Positions 24,936 through 34,457 of a stretch of 40,718 nucleotides of DNA are shown here, in pieces. The stretch covers positions 1 to 40,718 of the forward strand of contig NZ_CADFGP010000058.1 in assembly GCF_902833905.1 (NCBI RefSeq), written 5' to 3'. The position numbers and the translations under genes were made by a program. Source of the DNA: Paraburkholderia tuberum STM678. Its GTDB lineage: Bacteria > Pseudomonadota > Gammaproteobacteria > Burkholderiales > Burkholderiaceae. Every line of letters starts with the position of its first letter. Positions within the stretch are counted from its first letter, which is position 1. The notes under the pieces were generated by a model that saw only the letters and a program-made list of their open reading frames with translations, was not told the origin of the DNA and did no database searches.

Positions 24936-25107
24936 TGCCGTTCGTGTGTCCGTCACAAAGCGGAATTCACCGAATCGCTGTAAAGTGCGAATCCAGTTGT
25001 GCCAGTCACGCGGAATCTGTTCGATGTGCAGCACCGCTCGTGCCCCCCGGGGGATGGCGCAGTGGTTGCTAATCCACGACATCGACTGTTGACGCCCGCC
25101 TACGCTC

Positions 25108-25536
25108 ATGAACCGTCTCCTTGTCCCTCTGCTGTTTGCCGCCGCCGCGCTGCCCCTTTCCTCGTTCGCCGTGGAGCTCGACACGCCGCTGACATGCAAT
25201 GAGAGCGGCCACCAGTTCATTGCCGATCTGATGCAGCAGCAGCTGATCAAACCGAAGCCAAGTCACGTCGAAAGCAACTCGATCAACGCGTTCTCGCCGA
25301 TGCCCGATGCGCATCTGACCGCGTTCGGTTTCCGCGTATTCGCGGTGGTGGGCTTCGAAAAGGACGACCCGATGTTCCGGGTCGGCGACGGCGAACCGGT
25401 CGCCCAGTCCGCATATGGCGCGGTCGTGTTCGGCAGCGACGACAACGTTAAAAGCGCGCTTGAAAACGCCGGCAGCACGGCGATCGTGCATCACGTCGCG
25501 CCGCTCATCACCGCGATTTTCTGCAAGCGCAGCTAG
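25108..25536 (+). CDS. Secreted hypothetical protein
   Basis: 142 aa with a signal peptide (MNRLLVPLLFAAAALPLSSFA), then a mature domain of about 120 residues starting VELDTPLTCNESG. Two cysteines, one near each end of the mature part (TCNESG and FCKRS), could form a disulfide. No domain recognised. It is transcribed away from the lipid operon, and its last 29 nt overlap a small minus-strand ORF. Confidence 0.75.
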   Translation: MNRLLVPLLFAAAALPLSSFAVELDTPLTCNESGHQFIADLMQQQLIKPKPSHVESNSINAFSPMPDAHLTAFGFRVFAVVGFEKDDPMFRVGDGEPVAQSAYGAVVFGSDDNVKSALENAGSTAIVHHVAPLITAIFCKRS

Positions 25537-25693
25537 GGTTTGGCGAGACGTCGTATTCGACCGTTTCGCCACGATCGTCGATATCTTCGACCACGAGCCA
25601 CTTGGAGTGGCCAATGAAATAGCAGCGCCGCTCTGCCAACTGCGCCATGATCGCCGGCAGTGTCAGCGACCAGCGGATCCGATCACGACGCAA
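25508..25693 (-). CDS. Small hypothetical protein
   Basis: 61 aa if started at the TTG at 25693, or 46 aa from the ATG at 25648. The middle reads as real protein (CYFIGHSKWLVVEDIDDRGE, then TVEYDV) with G/C-rich third positions. It starts 20 nt after the gene at 25713 stops on the same strand, so it may be the second gene of that operon. Its tail overlaps the end of the plus-strand secreted-protein gene. Family unknown. Confidence 0.45.
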   Translation of the reverse strand: MRRDRIRWSLTLPAIMAQLAERRCYFIGHSKWLVVEDIDDRGETVEYDVSPNPSCACRKSR

Positions 25694-25712
25694 CTGCGCC
25701 TACAACCGCCAC

Positions 25713-26234
25713 TTACCCCGGCCGACGAAACTCGTTTGCCACCCACGCCGCGGCGCTCGCCTTGCTGAGCTTGAACGTCGGCGCAACCTGCACTTGCGCG
25801 ATCTGCTCGCCGAAAATATCGAGCGCGCTCAACAGTGCATACGGCTCGTCTTCGTCGGGGACGATGTCGAGCATGATGTCGAGTTCGCCGTTGCCGTCCG
25901 CGCCCGGCACACGCACCGTCTTGTGCAGTTGCGCGCGCAGCTGCTGCTCGTGACGACGCAGCACTTCCGCCGCGGTTTTCACGAGCGTGTTGAACGCCGA
26001 TACGTCGAGCGGCTTCGGATCCTTCTTGTTGCGGCCCATCGTCCACGGTCCGACGAGCGCAGGCTCCGCCTCGCCGTCCTTGATCATTTCGACGGCCCAG
26101 CCTTCGTCGTCTTCGTTCTTGATGATGCGCGCGGTCCAGCCGTTGTCGCGCCACAGACGTTCTTCATGCACGCTGTCGTCCGGTCCGAGGAACTCGGCAT
26201 TCGTGTCGGTCGAGGGAAAGGGCGTGTCGGTCAT
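25713..26234 (-). CDS. Conserved-looking hypothetical protein, acidic
   Basis: 173 aa from the ATG at 26234; the frame is open to 26333 but the added part is not protein-like. The N-terminal third is acidic (HEERLWRDNGWTARIIKNED, then DEGWAVEMI), followed by VGPWTMGRNKKDPKPLD and a helical middle (LVKTAAEVLRRHEQQLRAQL). It has no signal peptide or membrane helix. I do not recognise a domain. A candidate sRNA or attenuator lies about 190 nt upstream on the same strand. Confidence 0.75.
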   Translation of the reverse strand: MTDTPFPSTDTNAEFLGPDDSVHEERLWRDNGWTARIIKNEDDEGWAVEMIKDGEAEPALVGPWTMGRNKKDPKPLDVSAFNTLVKTAAEVLRRHEQQLRAQLHKTVRVPGADGNGELDIMLDIVPDEDEPYALLSALDIFGEQIAQVQVAPTFKLSKASAAAWVANEFRRPG

Positions 26235-26421
26235 CACAGGTTCACTCACTTCGCGGGGCGCACAAACAGATTTCGAACCCGCGATTCTACCTGCCCTGCC
26301 CGCCTGGCCCTGCTCGCTCTGACGAACGGACAAGGCGCGTTCGGAACGGCGCAGCCGCTCAACGCGCGAAAAGTTATATTCACCTACGCGACGATTTATA
26401 AATCCGCTTTAAATTTCAGAT

Positions 26422-26485
26422 AAAAAAACGCGGCCCGAAAGCCGCGTGTAAAAATGAAAAAGACACCCTTTGGTCGAAGGGGTCT
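26422..26485 (-). ncRNA. Candidate Hfq-type small RNA (or leader attenuator)
   Basis: On the minus strand, about 7 nt after a TATAAT box, comes a first hairpin: GACCCCTT pairs with AAGGGTGTC with one bulged base (plus 26462-26484). A U-rich single-stranded stretch (TTTTTCATTTTT) follows. Then a terminator hairpin CGCGGC-TTTCGG-GCCGCG and seven T (plus 26422-26446). Hairpin, U-rich linker and Rho-independent terminator are the layout of Hfq-binding sRNAs, length about 64 nt. Because the gene at 26234 follows on the same strand, a transcription attenuator in its leader is the alternative. Confidence 0.5.
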
Positions 26486-26491
26486 ACCAAA

Positions 26492-26520
26492 ATTATAAGT
26501 GGCATCCCCCCTCGATTTAA
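26492..26520 (-). promoter_or_regulatory. Predicted promoter of the candidate sRNA
   Basis: Read on the minus strand: TTAAAT (plus 26515-26520), a 17-nt spacer, and a perfect TATAAT (plus 26492-26497). The start would fall near 26485, at the base of the first hairpin. Confidence 0.45.
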
Positions 26521-26952
26521 GGCTTTCTTCGAAAGACTGCATTGCGCAAAATCGTGGGAATCAGCGCAAACGGCCTCGTCCGCTTTGCCCTTCTGCTCGC
26601 CGCGAGGCTCCCGCCATTCATCGTAAAAATAATTTCCTTTTGCGGACCTGCACTTACGCGATTAATTCACATAATCCCCGATTCGGAAATAAACCGTTGT
26701 AAGGCGCGCAATTAAATATCCGCATAGCGGCAATTACACTTCGCTGCGAATCGACACCAATAAACGCATGGCCGCGCTAGTGACGACGTCGACACATGCT
26801 CGGTATACTGCCCCGGCCGCCGTGCGACGCCGCGAAACCGCGCCGCCTGCACGGCAGCTTCGTCGCGAAGCATCGCGCTGTACGTCAGCGCATCGCGCTT
26901 CGCCCGCGCCTCACCCTTCCCATGCATGACCGGGAATGCCGACGATCGGATC
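26521..26952. other. A/T-rich non-coding stretch
   Basis: 432 nt with lower GC than the surroundings and no convincing ORF; the open frames here have Arg-rich or random content. It includes several short A/T patches that could hold the promoter of the lipoprotein gene at 26953, but no single match stands out. Confidence 0.6.
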
Positions 26953-27306
26953 ATGAAAAGACTTCTCCTGCTTGCCCCAGCTGTCGCCCTCACCGCCACC
27001 CTCGCCGCTTGCGGTTCATCGGGCGGCCCCGCGCGCGATGCGTCCGCACCGCTCGTGTACGTGTCGTCGTCACGCACGCCTGCGTCCATCGCCGCCTGCC
27101 TCGAAGAACGTCTGCCGCGCGTGCGCACCTCGCACGCCGGCGCGGCGACCGAACTTGCGGTCGGTGCCGATTCGCACAACTCGTACTTCGTCACGCTGAC
27201 CCCGCTCAACGGCAACACGGTCATCAAGGTCGTGCATCCGGCCAATGCGCCCGACGATCCGCCCGAGGAGGAAATGCGCTTCGATATCGCGCGCTGCGCG
27301 ACCTGA
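26953..27306 (+). CDS. Small lipoprotein, function unknown
   Basis: 117 aa from the ATG at 26953 (nine codons into a longer frame). The signal peptide ends in the lipobox TLAAC with Cys20 as lipidation site. The residue after it is Gly, not Asp, so outer-membrane sorting is expected. The mature domain begins GSSGGPARDAS and contains CLEERLPRVRTS, VTLTPLNGNTVIKVVHPA and a final Cys (DIARCAT). I do not recognise the family. Confidence 0.8.
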   Translation: MKRLLLLAPAVALTATLAACGSSGGPARDASAPLVYVSSSRTPASIAACLEERLPRVRTSHAGAATELAVGADSHNSYFVTLTPLNGNTVIKVVHPANAPDDPPEEEMRFDIARCAT

Positions 27307-27454
27307 GCGGCGCGGCGCGCTTGAACGCCGTGCGCGTCATGCACGGAAGGCCGGTGCGCGAATTTTTATCTGGCGCATCGGCTATTTTTTACGCGCCCAT
27401 CTGCGAACATAGCCGCCCTTTGTCTTTCGCGCGGCACGTGTGCCGCGAGTTTCG

Positions 27455-27967
27455 ATGGCATCCAGCAAAGCGCATCATGCGACCGGTTTCGCAGCCGGCA
27501 TCATCGCGGCGGCGATCGTCGCGCGCAACGGCGGCGGTCCGTTTCATGCTGGCGTGCTGCTGAGCTTCATCGCCGGCGTGGCCGGCAGCACCGCGCCGGA
27601 CTGGCTCGAAGTCGCATGGTGGTCGCGCGCGCGGCGGCTGTGGATCACGCATCGCACGTTGACACATTGGGGCATCGGCTGGCTCGCGCTGCTCGCGGTG
27701 TCGTATCACACGCTCGGACATTCGATCTTCGCGGCGCCCGCGTTCGGCTTCGCGTGCGGCGGCCTGATGCATCTGCTCGCCGACTGGCCGAATCCGCTCG
27801 GCGTGCCGTGGATCGCCGGGCGACATTCGTTGAATCTATGGAATAGCGGGCACTGCGATCTGATCGTCGTCGCGGCGTCGTGGGCGGCCGCGTGGTTTAT
27901 CGGCGAGCATGTGTGGCTGCATGGCATGCATGCGTTGCCGTGGTTGCGCCATTGGCCGATCGGCTAG
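27455..27967 (+). CDS. Membrane-bound metal-dependent hydrolase-like protein (YdjM/DUF457 type)
   Basis: 170 aa from the ATG at 27455. It has about four hydrophobic helices and the conserved His/Asp pattern of the YdjM family: KAHHATGF at the start, GSTAPDWLE, THRTLTHWG, HLLADWPNPLGVPW, and HSLNLWNSGHCD. These residues would bind a metal at the membrane face. E. coli YdjM is an SOS-induced inner-membrane protein of unknown activity. The neighbouring genes do not suggest a role. Confidence 0.82.
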   Translation: MASSKAHHATGFAAGIIAAAIVARNGGGPFHAGVLLSFIAGVAGSTAPDWLEVAWWSRARRLWITHRTLTHWGIGWLALLAVSYHTLGHSIFAAPAFGFACGGLMHLLADWPNPLGVPWIAGRHSLNLWNSGHCDLIVVAASWAAAWFIGEHVWLHGMHALPWLRHWPIG

Positions 27968-28019
27968 GCGCAACGCGATGCTATCGGCCCGGCGTGCGGG
28001 CGCGGCGGCTAGCCGTGCA

Positions 28020-28946
28020 TCATTGCCGTCCGTTGTCGGTGCGCTCTCCTTCGCGGACCTTGCCTTGCGATACGCTGCTGCCCGGCGGCACGCTATGCGT
28101 GAGCCACACGTTGCCGCCGATCACCGACCCGCGCCCGATCGTCACGCGTCCGAGAATCGTCGCGCCCGCGTAGATCACGACATCGTCCTCGACGATCGGA
28201 TGCCGGGCATTGCCCTTGATCAGCGTGCCGTCCTCATCGGCCGCGAAGCTCTTCGCGCCGAGCGTGACCGCCTGGTACACGCGCACGCGCTCGCCGATGA
28301 TCGCTGTCTCGCCGATCACCACGCCGGTGCCGTGATCGATGAAGAAGCTCGGCCCGATCGTCGCGCCCGGGTGAATGTCGATGCCGGTCGCCGAGTGCGC
28401 GATCTCGTTGATGAAGCGCGCCAGCAGCGGCACGCCGAGCCGATGCAGCGCATGCGCGAGCCGATGATGCGTCATCGCCCACACGCCCGGATAGCACAGC
28501 AGGATTTCGGTGATGTGCTGCGCGGCGGGGTCGCCGGTGTACGCAGCCTGGATGTCGCTGACGAGCAGCGCGCGTATGCCCGCCAGTTGCGTCGCGAACT
28601 CGCGCGCCACCGCGAACGCGCGCTCCCGCAACTCGGCGTCCGGCGTCTCGCCGAACTCGGGCAGGAAGCGCAGCGCGCGGCGAATCTGTTCGGCGAGCAG
28701 CCGCAACGTGCTTTCGAGCGTGTGGCCGACGTAGTAGTCGACCGTTTCGTCGGTTAGATCGGGCGCGCCGTAATGCGTCGGGAACATCGCGGCGCGCAGA
28801 CCGGCCACGATATTGACCACCGCTTCGCGCGATGGCAATTCGCGAATGCCGAGCGGATGCCGCGTGCGATGCAATTGCTCGCGCGAGGCGCGCAGGTCGG
28901 CGACGATCTGTTCAAGGCCCCAGTTATGGGAAGGCTCGTTGGGCAT
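28020..28946 (-). CDS. epsC: Serine O-acetyltransferase, EpsC type
   Basis: 308 aa. It makes O-acetylserine from serine and acetyl-CoA, the carbon skeleton for cysteine. A helical N-terminal domain (to about 180) precedes a left-handed beta-helix: GIDIHPGATIG with Asp190 and His192, then FFIDHGTGVVIGETA with His205, the counterparts of Asp143 and His158 of E. coli CysE. The insert AKSFAADEDGTLIKGNARHP (231-250) and the overall length mark the EpsC/SrpH subgroup. It is a single gene with no cysK beside it. Confidence 0.92.
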   Translation of the reverse strand: MPNEPSHNWGLEQIVADLRASREQLHRTRHPLGIRELPSREAVVNIVAGLRAAMFPTHYGAPDLTDETVDYYVGHTLESTLRLLAEQIRRALRFLPEFGETPDAELRERAFAVAREFATQLAGIRALLVSDIQAAYTGDPAAQHITEILLCYPGVWAMTHHRLAHALHRLGVPLLARFINEIAHSATGIDIHPGATIGPSFFIDHGTGVVIGETAIIGERVRVYQAVTLGAKSFAADEDGTLIKGNARHPIVEDDVVIYAGATILGRVTIGRGSVIGGNVWLTHSVPPGSSVSQGKVREGERTDNGRQ

Positions 28947-29093
28947 AAGGGACGGCGCCGTGCGGCGTGCACGGTTCGAAGTGGTTATCGAGCAGAGATT
29001 ACCGCGTTTTAACGGTGCCCGCCCGGCAGCGCGCAGGTCGGCTCGGATTCATTGCGTCGACGTGCGCTGGCACGCACGCATCGTTCCCTGACT

Positions 29094-29327
29094 TCAGATA
29101 GTCAGACTGCTCGCGTCGATCCAGCGCACTGCCCAATCGCGCGCGTGCGCGATGGCAGCGGCTTCGTCGGAGAAGCGCAGTTCCGTGGGAAAGAAACGGT
29201 TAGCGACCAGTTCGCCGTCGCTCGAGCGCGAGATCACCACATACGGTTGCCAGGAGCCGTCGCCCGAGCGCGCCGGTTCGCAATTCAAAAGATAGCCGCG
29301 ATGTGTGAATGCAGCATCGAAGTGCAT
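29094..29327 (-). CDS. Small conserved-looking hypothetical protein
   Basis: 77 aa. It starts with MHFDAAFTHRGYLLNCEP and ends with AAAIAHARDWAVRWIDASS, a beta-strand-rich first half and one clear helix. This reads as a compact folded domain of about 75 residues without signal peptide. Function unknown. It lies alone between epsC (same strand, 147 nt downstream) and a plus-strand gene. Confidence 0.7.
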   Translation of the reverse strand: MHFDAAFTHRGYLLNCEPARSGDGSWQPYVVISRSSDGELVANRFFPTELRFSDEAAAIAHARDWAVRWIDASSLTI

Positions 29328-29655
29328 GAGTCACCCGCCCCTGAAGCCCCGTAACATTTTCTCAGTCGCGCGGCCATTTGTTTGTTAGTTTTTCCCACCA
29401 TGCCGGAGCAGCCGGAGCATGCCGTCAATTTATCCGCGCGTCGGTCGCAGGAGTAAGATCATACTCTGTAGAAAATACGCGTCCATTGAAAAAAACGAAA
29501 TGAATCGCGGACGTCATCGCCGTTTAATCGCGAGGTAACGCCACTCGCATCGAAGGATGGCGGACAACGCATCGCGACTCCCGCGCACCGCGGCGCCGTG
29601 TCAGTCGGAACGGCTTTTGCTCTTTCTTCGAATGTCCGCTTCAGGAGAATGCACG
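29328..29655. other. Divergent intergenic region, no gene seen
   Basis: 328 nt between two genes read outward. It includes an A/T-rich part (about 29370-29530). No promoter pair matched well. AGGAG at 29643-29647 is the ribosome binding site of the gene that follows. Confidence 0.5.
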
Positions 29656-30108
29656 ATGAACAGCGCGATCAGCAAACCCGAAAACGCCGGTACGAAACCG
29701 GACCCGAAGGACCCACGAAGCACGGACCTGCACAACGACCGCACGCACGACAGCACGGTCGACACCGACGGCAAGAACCGCGAAGCGGCCCGTCTGGCGG
29801 GCTACGGCGCGATCTCGCCCGACGCGGTCACGACCAGCAATGCGACGCTCGACAACAGCGTGCCCGAGTCGCTCGATGGCATGGCCGGCTTCGACAGCAG
29901 GGTCGGCGGCAACCACCTGCTGCTCGCGCTCGAGCCGGGCTATTCGGTGATCGACAAGGGCATGGCCGAGCCGCTCGACGTCTACTCGGCCGACCATCAG
30001 TACGACGACCCGCGTCCGGTCGGACAGCGCCACGATCGTGGCCGCATTCACTATGCGCTCAATCATTTGCGGCCTGCGCGGGTAATCGAATTACATCGGG
30101 TGAAATAG
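29656..30108 (+). CDS. Hydrophilic hypothetical protein, probably partly disordered
   Basis: 150 aa from the ATG at 29656, with AGGAG 8 nt upstream; a frame from 29557 is not preferred. The first 45 residues are rich in Asp, Lys, Thr and Asn (ENAGTKPDPKDPRSTDLHND) and look disordered. The rest contains AARLAGYGAISPDAVTTS, AGFDSRVGGNHLLLALEPGY and a His/Arg-rich tail (GQRHDRGRIHYALNHLR). It has no signal peptide or membrane helix. Family unknown. A terminator follows directly. Confidence 0.75.
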   Translation: MNSAISKPENAGTKPDPKDPRSTDLHNDRTHDSTVDTDGKNREAARLAGYGAISPDAVTTSNATLDNSVPESLDGMAGFDSRVGGNHLLLALEPGYSVIDKGMAEPLDVYSADHQYDDPRPVGQRHDRGRIHYALNHLRPARVIELHRVK

Positions 30109-30109
30109 G

Positions 30110-30140
30110 CGCGCGCGTATCATCCCTTTATACGCGCGCG
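30110..30140 (+). terminator. Hairpin terminator after the gene at 29656
   Basis: CGCGCGCGTAT and ATACGCGCGCG pair over 11 bp around a 9-nt loop, right after the stop codon. Only three T follow, so termination may be partial or assisted. Confidence 0.6.
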
Positions 30141-30251
30141 TTTGAATTACCGGGTTTATTCCGATTTATCAGGCAATCACGCAGCACGCACTGTTTTATT
30201 CTGGTGCGTGCTTTGCCTGGTTTAACGTGGGTTCGTTTAACGGAGTTGCGG

Positions 30252-30857
30252 ATGAAAAGAATCGTCGTCATCGGTGCCACGGGCACGCTGGGCCAGGCGA
30301 TCCGCGCGGAGCTGAAGGCGCGTCACGAAGTGATCGAGGTGGGCGCGACGCGCGGGCAATATCACGTCGATAGCACGGACCCGGCGAGCGTCGAGCGACT
30401 GTTTCGCGACATCGGCAAGGTGGACGGCGTCGTCACCGCGACCGGCAAGGTGCATTTCGGTCCGCTGGAGCAGATGAGCATCGAGCAGTTCTGGGTCGGG
30501 CTGCGCGACAAGCTGATGGGCCAGATCAACGTCGTATTCGCGGCGCTGCCGTATGTGAACGACGGCGGATCGTTCACGCTGACGAGCGGCATTCTGGGCG
30601 ACGAGCCGATCCCGCAGGGGGCGAGCGCGACGACCGTCAATCTCGCGCTCGAGGGCTTCGTGCGCGGCGCCGCGATCGAACTGCCGCGCGGGCTGCGCAT
30701 TAACGTGGTGAGTCCGACCGTGCTGACCGAGTCGATGGAGGCTTACGCGCCGTTCTTTCGCGGCTTCGAGCCCGTCAGCGCGCAACGCGCGGCGCTTGCT
30801 TATCTGCGCAGTGTGGAAGGGGCGCAGACGGGGCGCGTGTATCGCGTTGGGTATTGA
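30252..30857 (+). CDS. Atypical short-chain dehydrogenase-like protein (paralog B)
   Basis: 201 aa from the ATG at 30252. It aligns along its whole length with the protein at 11516: RIVVIGATGTLGQAI at the start, DKLMGQINVVFAALPYVNDG and GSFTLTSGILGDEPIPQGAS in the middle, and LRINVVSPTVLTESME near the end. As in the other copy, Tyr-x-x-x-Lys is absent, which places it in the Lin1944-like SDR subgroup of unknown function. It ends 3 nt before the dehydratase gene on the opposite strand, so the two transcripts must collide or overlap. Confidence 0.85.
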   Translation: MKRIVVIGATGTLGQAIRAELKARHEVIEVGATRGQYHVDSTDPASVERLFRDIGKVDGVVTATGKVHFGPLEQMSIEQFWVGLRDKLMGQINVVFAALPYVNDGGSFTLTSGILGDEPIPQGASATTVNLALEGFVRGAAIELPRGLRINVVSPTVLTESMEAYAPFFRGFEPVSAQRAALAYLRSVEGAQTGRVYRVGY

Positions 30858-30860
30858 ACC

Positions 30861-32597
<1,737 letters not shown>

Positions 32598-32628
32598 CGT
32601 CTACTCCACGATTGGCGCCGACCACGCG

Positions 32629-33570
32629 TCAGCGCCTCTGTTCTTTCACGCGGGACACGATCTGCGTCGGGCTCACGAATTGTAGTGCGATCAACACCCA
32701 GACCAACGTGATCGCCATATAGATCATCGCCATCGCATCGATCGATTGCGGCGCGCGCACGCCGGTCGAAAACACAGCGTAGTACAACGCGACCACCAGC
32801 GTTTGCGTGGCCGGACCGGCCGTAAAAAACGTCAGCTCGAACATGCCGATCGTGCGCACCAGCACGAGCAGCCCCGCCGCCAGCATGCCCGGCACGAGCA
32901 GCGGCAGCAGCACGTAACGGAAATAGCGGAACGTGTTCGCGCCGAAAATGCGCGCGGCCGCTTCGAGATTCGGATCGATCTGCTCGATGAACGGCGTCAT
33001 CACGAGAATCACGAACGGCAGCGCCGGTACGAGATTCGCAAGAATTACGCCCCATAGCGTGCCGGCGAGTCCGACCTTGTACATCGCGGTCGCCATCGGA
33101 ATGCCGTAGGTGAAGGGCGGCACCATCAACGGCAGCAGAAAGATCAGCATCGCAAGGCGCTTGCCGCGGAATTGCACGCGCGCGAGCGCATACGCAGCCG
33201 GCACGCCGAGCAGCACCGACAGCAGCACGACCGCGCCGACCACCTGCACGGTCACCCACAGCACGCTCGCGAGCTGGAAGTCGCTCCACGCCTGCGCATA
33301 CCAGTGCAACGTGAAGCCTTGCGGCAACGCGGTGCCGAACCAGCGCGTCGCGATCGAATTCACCGCGACGGTCGCAATCAGCAGCACGACGTTGATCAGG
33401 AAGAACGCCATCACGGCCCATACCAGCACCTGCCAGATGCGGCCCGGCAGATTCGCGCGCTGACGCGCACGTTGCGCTGGCTCGCGGGCGCCGTCGCCCG
33501 GCTGAGGCGCCGCGCAAGCGGAGGTGGACGCGGACCAGTCGGGCTGCGTCGCGCGGCGATCGGTCGTCAT
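32629..33570 (-). CDS. ABC transporter permease, PotC/FbpB-like (second subunit)
   Basis: 313 aa from the ATG at 33570, which overlaps the stop of the other permease by 1 nt (TGATG). About six helices; the first follows a 45-residue polar N-terminus. The EAA loop that docks onto the ATPase is LEAAARIFGANTFRYFRYV followed by LLPLLVPGM. It belongs to the spermidine/putrescine, iron and 2-aminoethylphosphonate type of importers. The dehydratase gene follows 31 nt later. Confidence 0.9.
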   Translation of the reverse strand: MTTDRRATQPDWSASTSACAAPQPGDGAREPAQRARQRANLPGRIWQVLVWAVMAFFLINVVLLIATVAVNSIATRWFGTALPQGFTLHWYAQAWSDFQLASVLWVTVQVVGAVVLLSVLLGVPAAYALARVQFRGKRLAMLIFLLPLMVPPFTYGIPMATAMYKVGLAGTLWGVILANLVPALPFVILVMTPFIEQIDPNLEAAARIFGANTFRYFRYVLLPLLVPGMLAAGLLVLVRTIGMFELTFFTAGPATQTLVVALYYAVFSTGVRAPQSIDAMAMIYMAITLVWVLIALQFVSPTQIVSRVKEQRR

Positions 33571-34457
33571 CAGCCTTTGCCTCCCGTTACGGGACCACGA
33601 TAGAACCAGCGGCGCGCGCCGAGCAGCGCGGCGACCACCAGCAGTTGCACGAACCCCATCACCATCGCGATCGCCGATGCGAGCGAATAGTCGTAGCTTT
33701 CGAACGCGGCTTCGGCCGCGGCAATCGACATCACGCGCGTCGGACCCGCGGGCGCGCCGAGCAGCACCGCCGACGGAAACACCGAGAACGCCTGCACGAA
33801 CGACAGACACGCGGCCATCGTGAGCCCCGGCACGAGCAGCGGCAGATAGATGCGGCGAAACTGCTGCCACGGACTCGCGCCGAGCGTCGCGGCCGCGCTT
33901 GCGAGCGTCGGGTCGATGCCGGTCACGTACGACAGCGTCAGCAGAAACGCGAACGGAAAGCCCGACACGATCAGCGACAGCAGCACGCCCGTGAAGTTGT
34001 GCGTGAGCCGCACCTCTTGGGTGTACAGATGCAGCGCCTGCAACGCCTGAGGCAGCCAGCCGTGCGGACCGAAGTACGTGAGCATGCCGTCGGCGATCAG
34101 CACGGTGCCGAGCGTCACCGGGATCACCAACAGCGTCGTGACGATCTTCTGATACCGCGAGTAGCGGCGCAGCGCGAACGCGACTGGCACCGACACGCCG
34201 ACGTTGATCAGCGTGGCCGGCACCGACAGCTTCAGCGTAACGAAAATCGTCGGCCACATCGACGTGTCGGTGAAGAACGTCAGATAGTTGGCCCACACGC
34301 CGCCGCCGTTCATCGGCCGGAACGACAGCGCGAGACCATACGCGAACGGATAGATGAACAGCGCGACGATAAAGAGCAGCGCGGGCGCGACGAGCCAGGC
34401 CTTGGCATCGCGCGGCGCGCGGGACGTAAGCGGGGGGACAAGCGTCGGCGTGTTCAT
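33570..34457 (-). CDS. ABC transporter permease, PotB-like (first subunit)
   Basis: 295 aa from the ATG at 34457, which overlaps the ATPase stop by 4 nt; a start at 34529 would add an Arg-rich stretch and is rejected. About six helices. The EAA loop reads ASAAATLGASPWQQFRRIY followed by LPLLVPGL. It pairs with the next permease to form the membrane channel of the importer. Confidence 0.9.
   Translation of the reverse strand: MNTPTLVPPLTSRAPRDAKAWLVAPALLFIVALFIYPFAYGLALSFRPMNGGGVWANYLTFFTDTSMWPTIFVTLKLSVPATLINVGVSVPVAFALRRYSRYQKIVTTLLVIPVTLGTVLIADGMLTYFGPHGWLPQALQALHLYTQEVRLTHNFTGVLLSLIVSGFPFAFLLTLSYVTGIDPTLASAAATLGASPWQQFRRIYLPLLVPGLTMAACLSFVQAFSVFPSAVLLGAPAGPTRVMSIAAAEAAFESYDYSLASAIAMVMGFVQLLVVAALLGARRWFYRGPVTGGKG

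Noticed and set aside
25045..25090. A stretch beginning GGGGGATGGCGCAGTGG that looks like the start of a tRNA
   Set aside because: No matching acceptor end, anticodon stem or T-loop (GGTTCGA-type) follows within tRNA length.
26712..27344. A 210-codon minus-strand frame over the lipoprotein gene
   Set aside because: The plus strand encodes a clear lipoprotein with a lipobox; the minus frame is low-complexity and has no start context.
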